Assembly: GCA_024277835.1 (NCBI GenBank)
Contig: JAJRUK010000151.1
Coordinates: 1 to 8,383 of the forward strand
Direction of reading: 5' to 3'
DNA from: Planctomycetota bacterium
Lineage (GTDB): Bacteria; Planctomycetota; Phycisphaerae; UBA1845
Length of the DNA: 8,383 nt
Positions 1 to 7,067 of the stretch are shown piece by piece. Position 1 is the stretch's first letter, and every line of letters begins with the position of its first letter. A model generated the notes under the pieces. The model worked only from the letters and a program-made list of their open reading frames with translations, ran no database searches and was not told where the DNA came from. Made by a program: the position numbers and the translations under genes.

Positions 1-728
1 TCGGCGGGCTTTTTTCGGAGCGTGTTCTTAGGGCCAGTGATCTTCGACTTCGCATAGTCAGAGAAAAACCGCAGCGGCTTTCGCATTCCGCCGCCTTCGT
101 CTTTTTTCCTCGGCGTATCTTGCGAAAAATACTGATACGTCCCGTACCCGCCAAGAAGATCGGGCACGCCCATCCCCGACAGACAGCACATGTGGCCATG
201 CTTCGACGGACTCGGCGGATAGTTCGACGGGATGTCGTAAATCTTCACGGGTATCCCGCGCTCGTCGAGGTAGTCCCAAAAAGGCGTCCCGTTTCGCTTT
301 AACAGCGTCTGCGTCGGATTGTGATTGAAAGGCCAAAACGTCAGCGGAATCTTGTACTCGCCGACATCCCAGCCGTCGTCGCTCTTGACGGTCTCAGCGG
401 CGGAGTAATACGGAGCGCACTGCTTTTTCGGATCGCGATGCACGAAATCGAAAATCCCATGCACGCCAGGCCCCGCACCGGTAATAAAATTCGACCACGC
501 GACCGGACTCTGCGGAGGAATGCTTGTACCAAGCGGTTTGAACCCGCTCGCATCACGCATCTTCTTGAGATTGGGCAGCCGCCCCTCGTCCATGAGCTTT
601 GTACACAGACGCGGGTCCATCCCGTCAAATCCGATCACTACAACGCGCGGATGCTTCGACGCATCGTCCCCGCAAGCGCCGCACGAGATGGCGACCATCG
701 AGCATAGAATCAATAACTTCGTTCGCAT
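1..728 (-). CDS. Alkaline-phosphatase-superfamily phosphodiesterase, lipoprotein-like (partial, C-terminus outside window)
   Basis: The frame is open from the ATG at 728 down to base 3 with no stop, so 242 N-terminal residues are visible and the gene continues beyond the window. The start MRTKLLILCSMVAISCGACGD is a short signal peptide with Cys at 16 and 19, suggesting a lipoprotein, although the lipobox is not ideal. The type I phosphodiesterase/nucleotide pyrophosphatase pattern follows: VVVIGFDGMDP holds the first metal-binding Asp (D35), and SPVAWSNFITG holds the presumed nucleophile Ser74, at the position of the NPP nucleophile Thr. VHGIFDF and GVPDLLGGYGTYQYF then match the upstream gene. 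The remaining metal ligands would lie in the missing part. It starts 9 bases after the stop of the paralogous gene on the same strand, so co-transcription is likely. Substrate is unknown; it is predicted to act outside the inner membrane. No frameshift was seen on codon-by-codon reading. Confidence 0.88.
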   Translation of the reverse strand, partial: MRTKLLILCSMVAISCGACGDDASKHPRVVVIGFDGMDPRLCTKLMDEGRLPNLKKMRDASGFKPLGTSIPPQSPVAWSNFITGAGPGVHGIFDFVHRDPKKQCAPYYSAAETVKSDDGWDVGEYKIPLTFWPFNHNPTQTLLKRNGTPFWDYLDERGIPVKIYDIPSNYPPSPSKHGHMCCLSGMGVPDLLGGYGTYQYFSQDTPRKKDEGGGMRKPLRFFSDYAKSKITGPKNTLRKKPA

Positions 729-737
729 GTTCAAACG

Positions 738-2921
738 CTACGCCTTCGCAGGCGCTTTCTCTGCTGGGTACACACCACGTTTGCCGTTTGTCGATACAAC
801 CCGCCCGTTCGTCGATCCGTTCCCGACCGCAATCGGAAACGTCTTCCCATCCATGTGCCCGGGGACATCAACGCCAAACAGATCCAGCACCGTCGGACCA
901 ATATCCATCAACCGAAGAGCGTCCGAGTCGATCTTCTTATTGCAAAACAACACGCCCGGTACAAGGGCTGGATCGATGCAATGATCCCCGCTCCACGCCT
1001 TGGTGTTGTCATGAAAGACGCGATCGGTAATTTCACCTATCGCAGCCTCCCACGAAACCCGATACCCCGCGTTGTATCCAAGAATCAAGTCGGGACTCTC
1101 TTCAACATACGGACCATGATAAATCTTGCGAGAGTTAAACGCCCGGTTGATCGCGACTTCGCCGCGCTCCGTATCCATCAGTCCCGTCAACTTTCCGGAA
1201 AGCTCCTCACGAAGGGCACCTGCGTCTTTCGGATCAACGATCCCCTGCGCCTCGCGACCCTTCACGTTCAACCAGATACCGGCAAGACCAAGGCAAAATG
1301 CTTTCGTCTTTGACCAATCGACATTGGCGAGGTATTTCTCACCGCGCTTGCCGTCCTTGAGCACCAGATAACCATTTTCCTCAAGCCAAACGTTCAGGTC
1401 GATCCCCCGGCGGAACGAGCTAAACCCATGATCGGAAATCACGAACAGAACGTTCCCATCACGCTCGCACTCTTTCATTGTTCGCCCGACAAGGTCGTCC
1501 ATCCGCGTATACAGATCATCAATCGCCGTGCGCCGCTGCTCGCCACCCTGACCGTTGTCGGCCGGATGACCCTTCTCAATATACCGCCAGAACATGTGCT
1601 GAATTCGGTCGGTCCCATCAAACACACACACGCATAATCCGCGACGTACCTTCTCTAGCGCATCGAAGAACATCTCCTCCCGCTCCGCGTCCGCTTCGAG
1701 ACACTGATGCAGGAAACCGTCGTCATCAAGAATCTGCGCGTTGAGTCCCCACGTATCTTCCGCAAGTCCCAGCGTCGCATAAGGCCCCTGCCGTTTGGCG
1801 TGATAGGTCGAAAAAACCGACGGATGCGAAATGGGCATGGCTGGTTTGTTCGGATCAATCTGAATCGGCGTCACATACATCTCGAACTCGGGCTGCGTGC
1901 GAATCAGGTGGAACTCGCAAATCCCGCGTACCTTTGCACCAAGCGCACCCTTGAAATCAACGTTGACCCACGGCGTATATTCGCCTGCGATCAGCGAGAG
2001 CTTTTCCCCGCAAACGTTCAACGTCGCGCGTCCGTCTCCGGTGATCGCCACTTCAAACGGACACCGCAGCGGATCGGATGACTCGATCAGGCCATCTGTC
2101 GGACCAACGAGGTAACTGCGAATCGTATCACCCTCGCGCGTCACGTGAATCTGCTCACCGCCGGTATGCTCCGAATCCTTCTCCGATCGCGTCGAATAAA
2201 AAGAAAACGTCCCCTGCGTTCCGCGAAGGTCGGGCACGCACATCGCAGAGAGCAATACGCCATGAAAACTTTCGGGCGGAAACGTAATGGGAACGCGAAT
2301 GATATTGCTGAAGACGCCATGCTCGCCAAGGATGTTCCAGAACGGTTTCCCCTTGCGCAACAGGCGAACGTCCGCACGACCAAGCGGAATCCGATACTTA
2401 CCGATCTTCGCGGTCTTCTGTGAACCGCTAATTCGTACGGACGACATCGTCGGCATATAGGTCCGCCGGTCGCGCGTGAGAAAATCGTAAATGTTATGCT
2501 TCCCCGGATTGCAGCCCGTCAAGAACGTCGACCACGCAACGGGCGACAGCGGCGGCGCCGTCGTCGCAAGGCGCTTAAAGCACCCCTGCGCCGTGAGCTT
2601 TGAAAAATTCGGCAGCTTCCCCTCTGCCATGTACTTTTCAGCAAGACTCGGCTCAAGACCATCTAGCCCCAACACCACAACTCGCTTCACGCGAGCTTTC
2701 TTCATGGCCTTGCTGCCACGGATCGCACGAATCGCATATCGCAAGGGCCAAAGCACAAGCGCCGCCAGCCCGGAGAAAACCGCCGCAAAAAACGCAAACA
2801 GCGTCGTTCCAACCGCAAACCCTGCACCGGGACCGATGTACGCATGGGCCGTTGAAACCGGCACGAGCAGCGCAGCGACTGCCACGACAACGACAAGATG
2901 AATTTGGAGTGTTTTTTTCAT
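738..2921 (-). CDS. Membrane-anchored alkaline-phosphatase-superfamily (type I phosphodiesterase / nucleotide pyrophosphatase) protein
   Basis: This encodes 727 residues from ATG 2921. The open frame extends upstream to 3062, but the 2921 start gives a proper export signal: MKKT, then a hydrophobic run at 9-26 ending in AHA. YIGPGAG follows at 28-34, then a second hydrophobic helix (about 35-60) and a basic stretch. The catalytic domain starts near residue 80. VVVLGLDGLEP supplies Asp87, SPVAWSTFLTG supplies the presumed nucleophile Ser126, DGTDRIQH supplies Asp438/His442, ISDHGF supplies Asp497/His498, and SGDH supplies His647. Together these are the full two-metal ligand set expected for the NPP/alkaline phosphatase superfamily. 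The fold is well supported; the substrate (nucleotide, phospholipid, glycan phosphate or other) cannot be read from sequence. The catalytic part probably faces the periplasm. Upstream of the start there is only a weak GGGCG. The paralogue follows after 9 bases. A sulfatase is less likely because no C/S-x-P-x-R motif is present. Confidence 0.93.
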   Translation of the reverse strand: MKKTLQIHLVVVVAVAALLVPVSTAHAYIGPGAGFAVGTTLFAFFAAVFSGLAALVLWPLRYAIRAIRGSKAMKKARVKRVVVLGLDGLEPSLAEKYMAEGKLPNFSKLTAQGCFKRLATTAPPLSPVAWSTFLTGCNPGKHNIYDFLTRDRRTYMPTMSSVRISGSQKTAKIGKYRIPLGRADVRLLRKGKPFWNILGEHGVFSNIIRVPITFPPESFHGVLLSAMCVPDLRGTQGTFSFYSTRSEKDSEHTGGEQIHVTREGDTIRSYLVGPTDGLIESSDPLRCPFEVAITGDGRATLNVCGEKLSLIAGEYTPWVNVDFKGALGAKVRGICEFHLIRTQPEFEMYVTPIQIDPNKPAMPISHPSVFSTYHAKRQGPYATLGLAEDTWGLNAQILDDDGFLHQCLEADAEREEMFFDALEKVRRGLCVCVFDGTDRIQHMFWRYIEKGHPADNGQGGEQRRTAIDDLYTRMDDLVGRTMKECERDGNVLFVISDHGFSSFRRGIDLNVWLEENGYLVLKDGKRGEKYLANVDWSKTKAFCLGLAGIWLNVKGREAQGIVDPKDAGALREELSGKLTGLMDTERGEVAINRAFNSRKIYHGPYVEESPDLILGYNAGYRVSWEAAIGEITDRVFHDNTKAWSGDHCIDPALVPGVLFCNKKIDSDALRLMDIGPTVLDLFGVDVPGHMDGKTFPIAVGNGSTNGRVVSTNGKRGVYPAEKAPAKA

Positions 2922-3133
2922 TCGCCCATTAGACCCGCCAACGCAATACGAAGCGCCGACAGATGCGACACCACATGTGTACGAACCTGTCATAACTGCC
3001 ACAAGGGTACCTCCCCGCAACTGGTTCCGCGACCCCTTTGTCGCTAGAATCGACCGGACCAAAGGCTGGCCGGGCTGCGGTCCTTTGTAACAAGCGACCG
3101 CCTCATCGAAATACGCTAAGCGGAGAAAACTCT
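2922..3133. promoter_or_regulatory. Divergent intergenic region
   Basis: These 212 bases separate the leftward phosphodiesterase pair from the rightward peptidase, so promoters for both should lie here. I could not identify convincing -35/-10 pairs on either strand. CCTTTG occurs at 3035-3040 and 3082-3087 with its complement CAAAGG at 3060-3065 between them, allowing two alternative 6-bp hairpins. Confidence 0.4.
3122..3125 (+). promoter_or_regulatory. Ribosome binding site for the M28 peptidase gene
   Basis: GGAG lies 8 bases before the ATG at 3134. It favours this start over the in-frame ATG at 3038, which would put 32 non-signal-like residues ahead of the export signal. Confidence 0.7.
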
Positions 3134-4603
3134 ATGCTGTCTCGTGTCCTCATCGCGTCCTTTCTTCTCGCGTTCGTCTCACCCGTTTTCGGCGAGACCA
3201 AGTCCGAACCCGTCGAGCCGACCATCGAGCACGGTTCCATCGCCGCTCAATACCAGGGCGCCGCCACAAAGATTATCGACGCGGTCATGGCCAAGAATCA
3301 GGCCTACGAACGCTTAGAGTACCTCTGCACAAGAATAGGCCATCGCCTCAGCGGATCCAACGGTCTTACCAAGGCGATCAACTGGGCTGTCAGCGTGATG
3401 GTCAAGGACGGGCAGGAAAACGTTCGCCCGGAGCGGGTCATGGTCCCCGCTTGGTTTCGCGGGGCGGAAAACGCGCTCATCACGCACCCGCGAGCTCAAC
3501 CGCTCACCATCCTGGGATTGGGCGGTTCCGTCGGAACGAGCGGCAAAGGGATCACGGCCGCAGTCGTCGTCGTCGAACATGAAGACGACTTCCTGTGGCT
3601 TGATGAGGAGGAAAAGGTCCGAGGGAAAATAGTCCTCTACAACAACAAAATGCCCGAGTACGACCCCGAGACCGGATCAGGTTACGGAACAACGGTTCGA
3701 TTCCGCAGCAAAGGCGCAAGCATGGCCGCCGCTCGACATGCCGTCGCGGTCTTGGTGCGATCCGTCACGGCGAACAGCCTGAACACGCCGCATACCGGCG
3801 CTCTGCGATACGACGACAAGTATCCGAAGATCCCCGCGGCGGCGATCACAACCGAAGACGCCGAACTCATCGCGCGCCTGATCAAACAGGGCGAGGCGGT
3901 GTCGGTTCATCTCTCGATGAACGCACGAATGCTGCCAGACGCTGCGTCGGCAAACGTTGTGGGTGAGCTGCACGGATCAACCAATCCCGAGGAAATCGTC
4001 ATCATCAGCGGACACCTCGACTCGTGGGACGTAGGCCAGGGTGCTCACGACGACGGCGGCGGATGCATCATCGCCATCGAAGCGATCAACGTACTCCGAA
4101 AGCTCAACATGATCCCAAGGCGTACCATCCGCGTCGTCCTCTGGACCAACGAAGAGAACGGCCTGCGCGGCGGGAAAGCATACGCCCGCGAGCACGAAGC
4201 GGAGCTGCCCAACCACGTTGTCGCCATCGAGTCGGATAGCGGCGTCTTCCACCCCACCGGATACTCCGTCGAAAACGAAGACCCGGAAAAGCAGGAAATC
4301 GGTGCCCGACAACTCCGCGACATCATGCGACTGCTAGCCCCGCTCGGACCGATGAAGATCACCACCGGACACTCCGGAGCAGACGTTGGCCCCATGCGGC
4401 AAGGCGGCGTGATGCTGATGGGACACCGCGTCGAAGGATCAAAATACTTTGACTACCACCACACCGCCGCCGACACCATCGACAAAGTCGACCCCGAAGA
4501 ACTCAGCAAGAACGTCGCATCGCTGGCGACCGTCGCCTACATCCTCGCCGACATGCCCGACCGACTCGGGACAACGTCAAGAAAAGAAGGCGCAACCCAC
4601 TAA
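3134..4603 (+). CDS. Secreted M28-family zinc peptidase, carboxypeptidase Q-like
   Basis: This encodes 489 residues. Start 3134 is chosen for the GGAG site and the signal peptide MLSRVLIASFLLAFVSPVFG, with likely cleavage near residue 20. A PA-like insert, which in this family sits between the two parts of the peptidase, is likely around residues 100-260. The co-catalytic two-zinc site is complete: HLDSWDVGQG (His294), AHDDGGG (bridging Asp306), WTNEENG (Glu340 as general base, Glu341 as ligand), IESDSG (Asp368), and YHHTAADT (His442 or His443). The spacing and the DSWDVGQGA-DDGGG block match carboxypeptidase Q (plasma glutamate carboxypeptidase), a dipeptidase/aminopeptidase, more closely than classical bacterial aminopeptidases. 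It probably hydrolyses peptides in the periplasm or outside the cell; exact specificity is inferred. It is transcribed away from the phosphodiesterase pair and converges on the membrane-protein gene ending at 4653. Confidence 0.93.
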   Translation: MLSRVLIASFLLAFVSPVFGETKSEPVEPTIEHGSIAAQYQGAATKIIDAVMAKNQAYERLEYLCTRIGHRLSGSNGLTKAINWAVSVMVKDGQENVRPERVMVPAWFRGAENALITHPRAQPLTILGLGGSVGTSGKGITAAVVVVEHEDDFLWLDEEEKVRGKIVLYNNKMPEYDPETGSGYGTTVRFRSKGASMAAARHAVAVLVRSVTANSLNTPHTGALRYDDKYPKIPAAAITTEDAELIARLIKQGEAVSVHLSMNARMLPDAASANVVGELHGSTNPEEIVIISGHLDSWDVGQGAHDDGGGCIIAIEAINVLRKLNMIPRRTIRVVLWTNEENGLRGGKAYAREHEAELPNHVVAIESDSGVFHPTGYSVENEDPEKQEIGARQLRDIMRLLAPLGPMKITTGHSGADVGPMRQGGVMLMGHRVEGSKYFDYHHTAADTIDKVDPEELSKNVASLATVAYILADMPDRLGTTSRKEGATH

Positions 4604-4652
4604 CCCGCATATTTCATCAGGGTTTGTGTTGCAACATCGCTTCGATCCCGCC

Positions 4653-5177
4653 TCAAACAGACGGAGGGGCCGGGAGTTCGTTCAAGCAGTGTTGAAGATA
4701 GATTGCCCCAAAGAGGATCGTCCAAAGCCGCGATACTACAAGACGCTTACCGTATCGGAGCCGGTAATGACCAACCAGCCTGTTGCGCACTGAGAGCATG
4801 ACAAGAATGACAAGCACCAGTCCAACGAAGTCGAACGTTTTCAGTGCTCCGTCATCTGGCGACACACTTGCCGCCCCAGCCGCGCCGGAGTCTCCGATGA
4901 CCGCCCAAAAGAAACCCACCGCATACACGATCGCGACAAAAGTCGGGGCCACCCACCCGATGGGAGGACCAGCGAGACAGTTTAGCTCCTTCCGTCGCAG
5001 CAAGACCCAGATCGGATGGAACACTCCGGCTGTTATCACGACGTTCACGATGACAAGTAGAACAGAACGACGCCCGAAAAGGACCCTCTCATCCAACTCT
5101 GGCGAGTCGGTCGATATCGCCTCTTCGGGATGCCCTGTTTGCTCCGGTGATCGTCGCATGTTCCTCATCGACATCAT
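4653..5177 (-). CDS. Small multi-pass membrane protein, DUF4234-like
   Basis: This encodes 174 residues. A hydrophilic N-terminus (1-35, Glu/Asp/Arg-rich) is followed by about four hydrophobic segments near 38-58, 73-95, 113-130 and 149-165. The first segment, RRSVLLVIVNVVITAGVFHP followed by IWVLLRRKELN, and the end of the last, FGAIYLQHCLNEL, resemble the DUF4234 layout as I remember it (ITxGxYxxxW, then YLQxxxN). This is pattern recall, not a search. Function is unknown. It lies downstream of ruvB on the same strand and its ATG overlaps the stop of a possible 31-codon ORF as ATGA. No good ribosome binding site precedes 5177. In-frame ATGs at 5174, 5168 and 5159 are alternatives; the one at 5159 has GAGG only 3 bases upstream. 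A role in DNA repair should not be assumed from the position. Confidence 0.78.
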   Translation of the reverse strand: MMSMRNMRRSPEQTGHPEEAISTDSPELDERVLFGRRSVLLVIVNVVITAGVFHPIWVLLRRKELNCLAGPPIGWVAPTFVAIVYAVGFFWAVIGDSGAAGAASVSPDDGALKTFDFVGLVLVILVMLSVRNRLVGHYRLRYGKRLVVSRLWTILFGAIYLQHCLNELPAPPSV

Positions 5178-5269
5178 TTCGTAACCGCGTTGGCATGACT
5201 CACCGCCATGCGCTTCACACGATGGAACACCCGGCCCACGAATAAAACAATCCCCGCCTGGTGATCCAT
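5174..5269 (-). CDS. Possible 31-residue small ORF between ruvB and the membrane protein gene
   Basis: An ATG at 5269 opens 31 codons (start MDHQAGIVLFVGRVFH, then a basic and polar tail) ending in TGA at 5174-5176. The stop overlaps the ATG of the next gene as ATGA, a common layout for translational coupling. AAGG, which includes the last base of the ruvB stop, lies 7 bases before the start. No known family is recognised. It may be a real leader or small protein, or a chance frame in a 101-base spacer; the overlap and the ribosome binding site are the only positive evidence. Confidence 0.3.
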   Translation of the reverse strand: MDHQAGIVLFVGRVFHRVKRMAVSHANAVTK

Positions 5270-5278
5270 GCGAGAGCC

Positions 5279-6328
5279 TTAAAACAATGTCGCGTCTGGC
5301 TCGACTTGCTTGGGTGTAGTCGGGGTCGGCGTGTACGGTAAACTCAAATGATCGTACGCCGCCTTGGTCGCCTGTCGCCCTTGTCGCGTCCGGATCAAAA
5401 AACCAATCTGCAACAAGTACGGCTCCACAACGTCTTCGAGTGTATCGCGTTCCTGCCCCATCGTCGCGGCGATCGCTTCGATCCCCGCCGGCCCGCCCTT
5501 GTAAATTTTGATCAGAGACGAAAGAAACGATCGGTCAAGCTCATCCAGACCCAGCTCGTCCACCTGCTGAACCTCAAGACCCTCACAAACGATACGTTCA
5601 TCGAGCGAACCGTCACCGCGAACCTGCGCGTAGTCTCGCACGCGCTTCAACAAACGGTTTGCAACGCGCGGCGTACCGCGACTTCGCGACGCAATCAACT
5701 CAAGCGCACCCGGTGCAGACTTCAACTCAAGCTTTTGCGCAGACCGCGCAAGAATCGTGGACAACTCATCGGTCGTATAAAAATCAAGATGATACCCGTG
5801 ACCAAACCGATCCCGCATCGCACCGCTAAGCATCCCCGCCCGCGTCGTCGCACCGATCAACGTAAACCGCCGCAACGAAAAATTCACGACCCGACCACTA
5901 AGCCCGCCCTCGATCGTGTAATCAACGCGAAAGTCTTCCATCGCCGGATACAAAAACTCTTCGACGATCTTCGGCAAACGGTGAACCTCGTCGATGAAAA
6001 GAACGTCACCCGTTTCCAGATTCGTCAGAAGCGCCATGAGGTCTGCCTGCTTCGCAAGCGATGGACCGGACGTGATCCGAGGCGCTTTCCCCGTCATCTC
6101 GCGCGCAATCACGCTCGCCAGCGTCGTCTTCCCAAGCCCCGGCGGACCGCCGAGAAGAATATGTTCCAACGGCTCCCCGCGATGCTTGGCAGCCGTCATG
6201 GCGATCTCAAGTTTTTCAAGGACCGCCCGCTGCCCGATCATCTCGGACATCGTCTGCGGACGAAGGGCCGTATCGACGGTTTCATCCCCCGCTCGCGTCT
6301 GCCCTGAAAGTATTCGATCGCGTGCCAT
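5279..6328 (-). CDS. ruvB: Holliday junction branch migration ATPase RuvB
   Basis: This encodes 349 residues, a normal length for RuvB. It is the hexameric AAA+ motor that, loaded by RuvA, drives branch migration of Holliday junctions in recombinational repair. Visible motifs in order: the RuvB N-terminal block ALRPQTMSEMIGQ (21-33), Walker A GGPPGLGKTT (60-69), Walker B VLFIDEVHRL (109-118), the RuvB-specific beta-hairpin region MEDFRVDYTIEG (130-141), sensor I IGATTRAG (158-165), the RDRFG block with arginine-finger candidates R172/R174, sensor II GTPRVANRLL (218-227), and the C-terminal winged-helix part ending PYLLQIGFLIRTRQGR. It ends with a short Pro/Thr-rich tail. The start agrees with the typical N-terminus, but no Shine-Dalgarno sequence precedes it; the upstream bases are AT-rich. 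It lies downstream of ruvA with a 106-base gap. Confidence 0.98.
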   Translation of the reverse strand: MARDRILSGQTRAGDETVDTALRPQTMSEMIGQRAVLEKLEIAMTAAKHRGEPLEHILLGGPPGLGKTTLASVIAREMTGKAPRITSGPSLAKQADLMALLTNLETGDVLFIDEVHRLPKIVEEFLYPAMEDFRVDYTIEGGLSGRVVNFSLRRFTLIGATTRAGMLSGAMRDRFGHGYHLDFYTTDELSTILARSAQKLELKSAPGALELIASRSRGTPRVANRLLKRVRDYAQVRGDGSLDERIVCEGLEVQQVDELGLDELDRSFLSSLIKIYKGGPAGIEAIAATMGQERDTLEDVVEPYLLQIGFLIRTRQGRQATKAAYDHLSLPYTPTPTTPKQVEPDATLF

Positions 6329-6434
6329 GATTACGAATTCAAAATAGCGAATTGAAAATAAAGAATGACGCTCGGTGAAACCGTATGCCTCGCCGAATGC
6401 GCTCGATTCATCATTTTAGATTTGCTATTCTCCT
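6329..6434. other. AT-rich spacer between ruvA and ruvB
   Basis: This is the only AT-rich block in the window. It contains two near-identical 11-mers, gaattcaaaat (6335-6345) and gaattgaaaat (6349-6359), 14 bases apart. On the minus strand it holds a 27-codon frame (ATG at 6414, TAA at 6331-6333) whose stop is 2 bases before the ruvB ATG. A GAGGAG at 6430-6435 is 15 bases ahead of that ATG, too far for a standard ribosome binding site. The frame is probably chance, but coupling to ruvB is possible because ruvB has no site of its own. Confidence 0.45.
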
Positions 6435-7067
6435 CTATCCTTCCACGCCGGATTTTACACGATACGCGACGCGAACCCACTCGTCCGCCGAATCCGTATC
6501 GGGGTGAAGCTGCCCCGCTCGTTCGATCCACTTTTCCGCCTCGCTACGCGGATCGCCCCACGCGACAAGAACCTCAAGCGCATCACGCTGCGGACGAGAA
6601 AGCTCCGCAACGTCCTTGCTCCCGCTTGTGATCTCGCCGATTGCAAGATCGCTCACCTTGCCCTTAAGGGTAGCCACAATCATCTCGGCTGCACGCGGAC
6701 CCACCCCCGGCAGCGTCGCCATCGACTTCGTATCGCTCGTCTCAATCCACGATGCGATCCGCCGAACAGGTTGCGCAAGCGCTTTGAGCGCCTTGCGAGG
6801 ACCAATCCCCTTCACGCCAACGAACCGCGAAAAGAAAAGGCGATCCTCTTTGTGCAAGAATCCAAGAATACGCGGTGTTAGCTGTCCCGATGTCTGATTG
6901 CCTTCGTAAAACTCGACCGTGTGAAGCGTCACCTGCTGACCGCGATAGGCTGCGAGTTCGCCCACAGAAAAACGCGGAACAAGCACCTCCCGAGCAACGC
7001 CGTCCCGCTCGATAATGGCTGCTTCTTCGGTAACCTCAACCAATGCACCCGTCAGGCGAACGATCAT
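6435..7067 (-). CDS. ruvA: Holliday junction DNA helicase subunit RuvA
   Basis: This encodes 210 residues from ATG 7067, close to the usual 190-205. The frame stays open to 7130, but 7067 has GGAGG 7 bases upstream and gives the canonical start MIVRLTGALVEV. RuvA binds the four-way junction as a tetramer and recruits RuvB. Domain I is the OB fold (1-70). Domain II has two helix-hairpin-helix motifs, VKGIGPRKA (85-93) and LPGVGPRAAEMI (119-130). Domain III, which contacts RuvB, is about 152-210. The acidic-pin loop is unusual: between VEFYEGN and RILGF there are about 6-7 more residues than in E. coli RuvA, and only one acidic residue (E55) sits at the pin tip where E. coli has Glu-Asp. Its ATG overlaps the ruvC stop as ATGA, so the two are probably translationally coupled. 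Confidence 0.97.
   Translation of the reverse strand: MIVRLTGALVEVTEEAAIIERDGVAREVLVPRFSVGELAAYRGQQVTLHTVEFYEGNQTSGQLTPRILGFLHKEDRLFFSRFVGVKGIGPRKALKALAQPVRRIASWIETSDTKSMATLPGVGPRAAEMIVATLKGKVSDLAIGEITSGSKDVAELSRPQRDALEVLVAWGDPRSEAEKWIERAGQLHPDTDSADEWVRVAYRVKSGVEG

Noticed and set aside
321..707. Plus-strand frames over the partial phosphodiesterase
   Set aside because: They are shadows. The minus frame translates continuously into a paralogue of the neighbouring enzyme with conserved catalytic motifs.
2922..3062. 47-residue N-terminal extension of the phosphodiesterase gene
   Set aside because: It would bury the signal sequence starting MKKTLQIHL inside the protein and overlap the upstream region of the divergent peptidase gene.
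3038..3133. Upstream start for the M28 peptidase (32 extra residues)
   Set aside because: ATG 3134 has GGAG at 8-base spacing and directly begins a signal peptide; the extension has neither.
4602..4624. Possible bidirectional terminator between the convergent genes (AACCC...GGGTT)
   Set aside because: The stem is only 5 bp with a 13-base loop and no clear T-run, and the adjacent tgttgcaaca palindrome (4627-4636) is too short to count as support.
5348..6307. 319-codon open frame antisense to ruvB
   Set aside because: It is a shadow of ruvB's codon bias. The product is Arg/His/Pro-rich without domain features, while the opposite strand has every RuvB motif.
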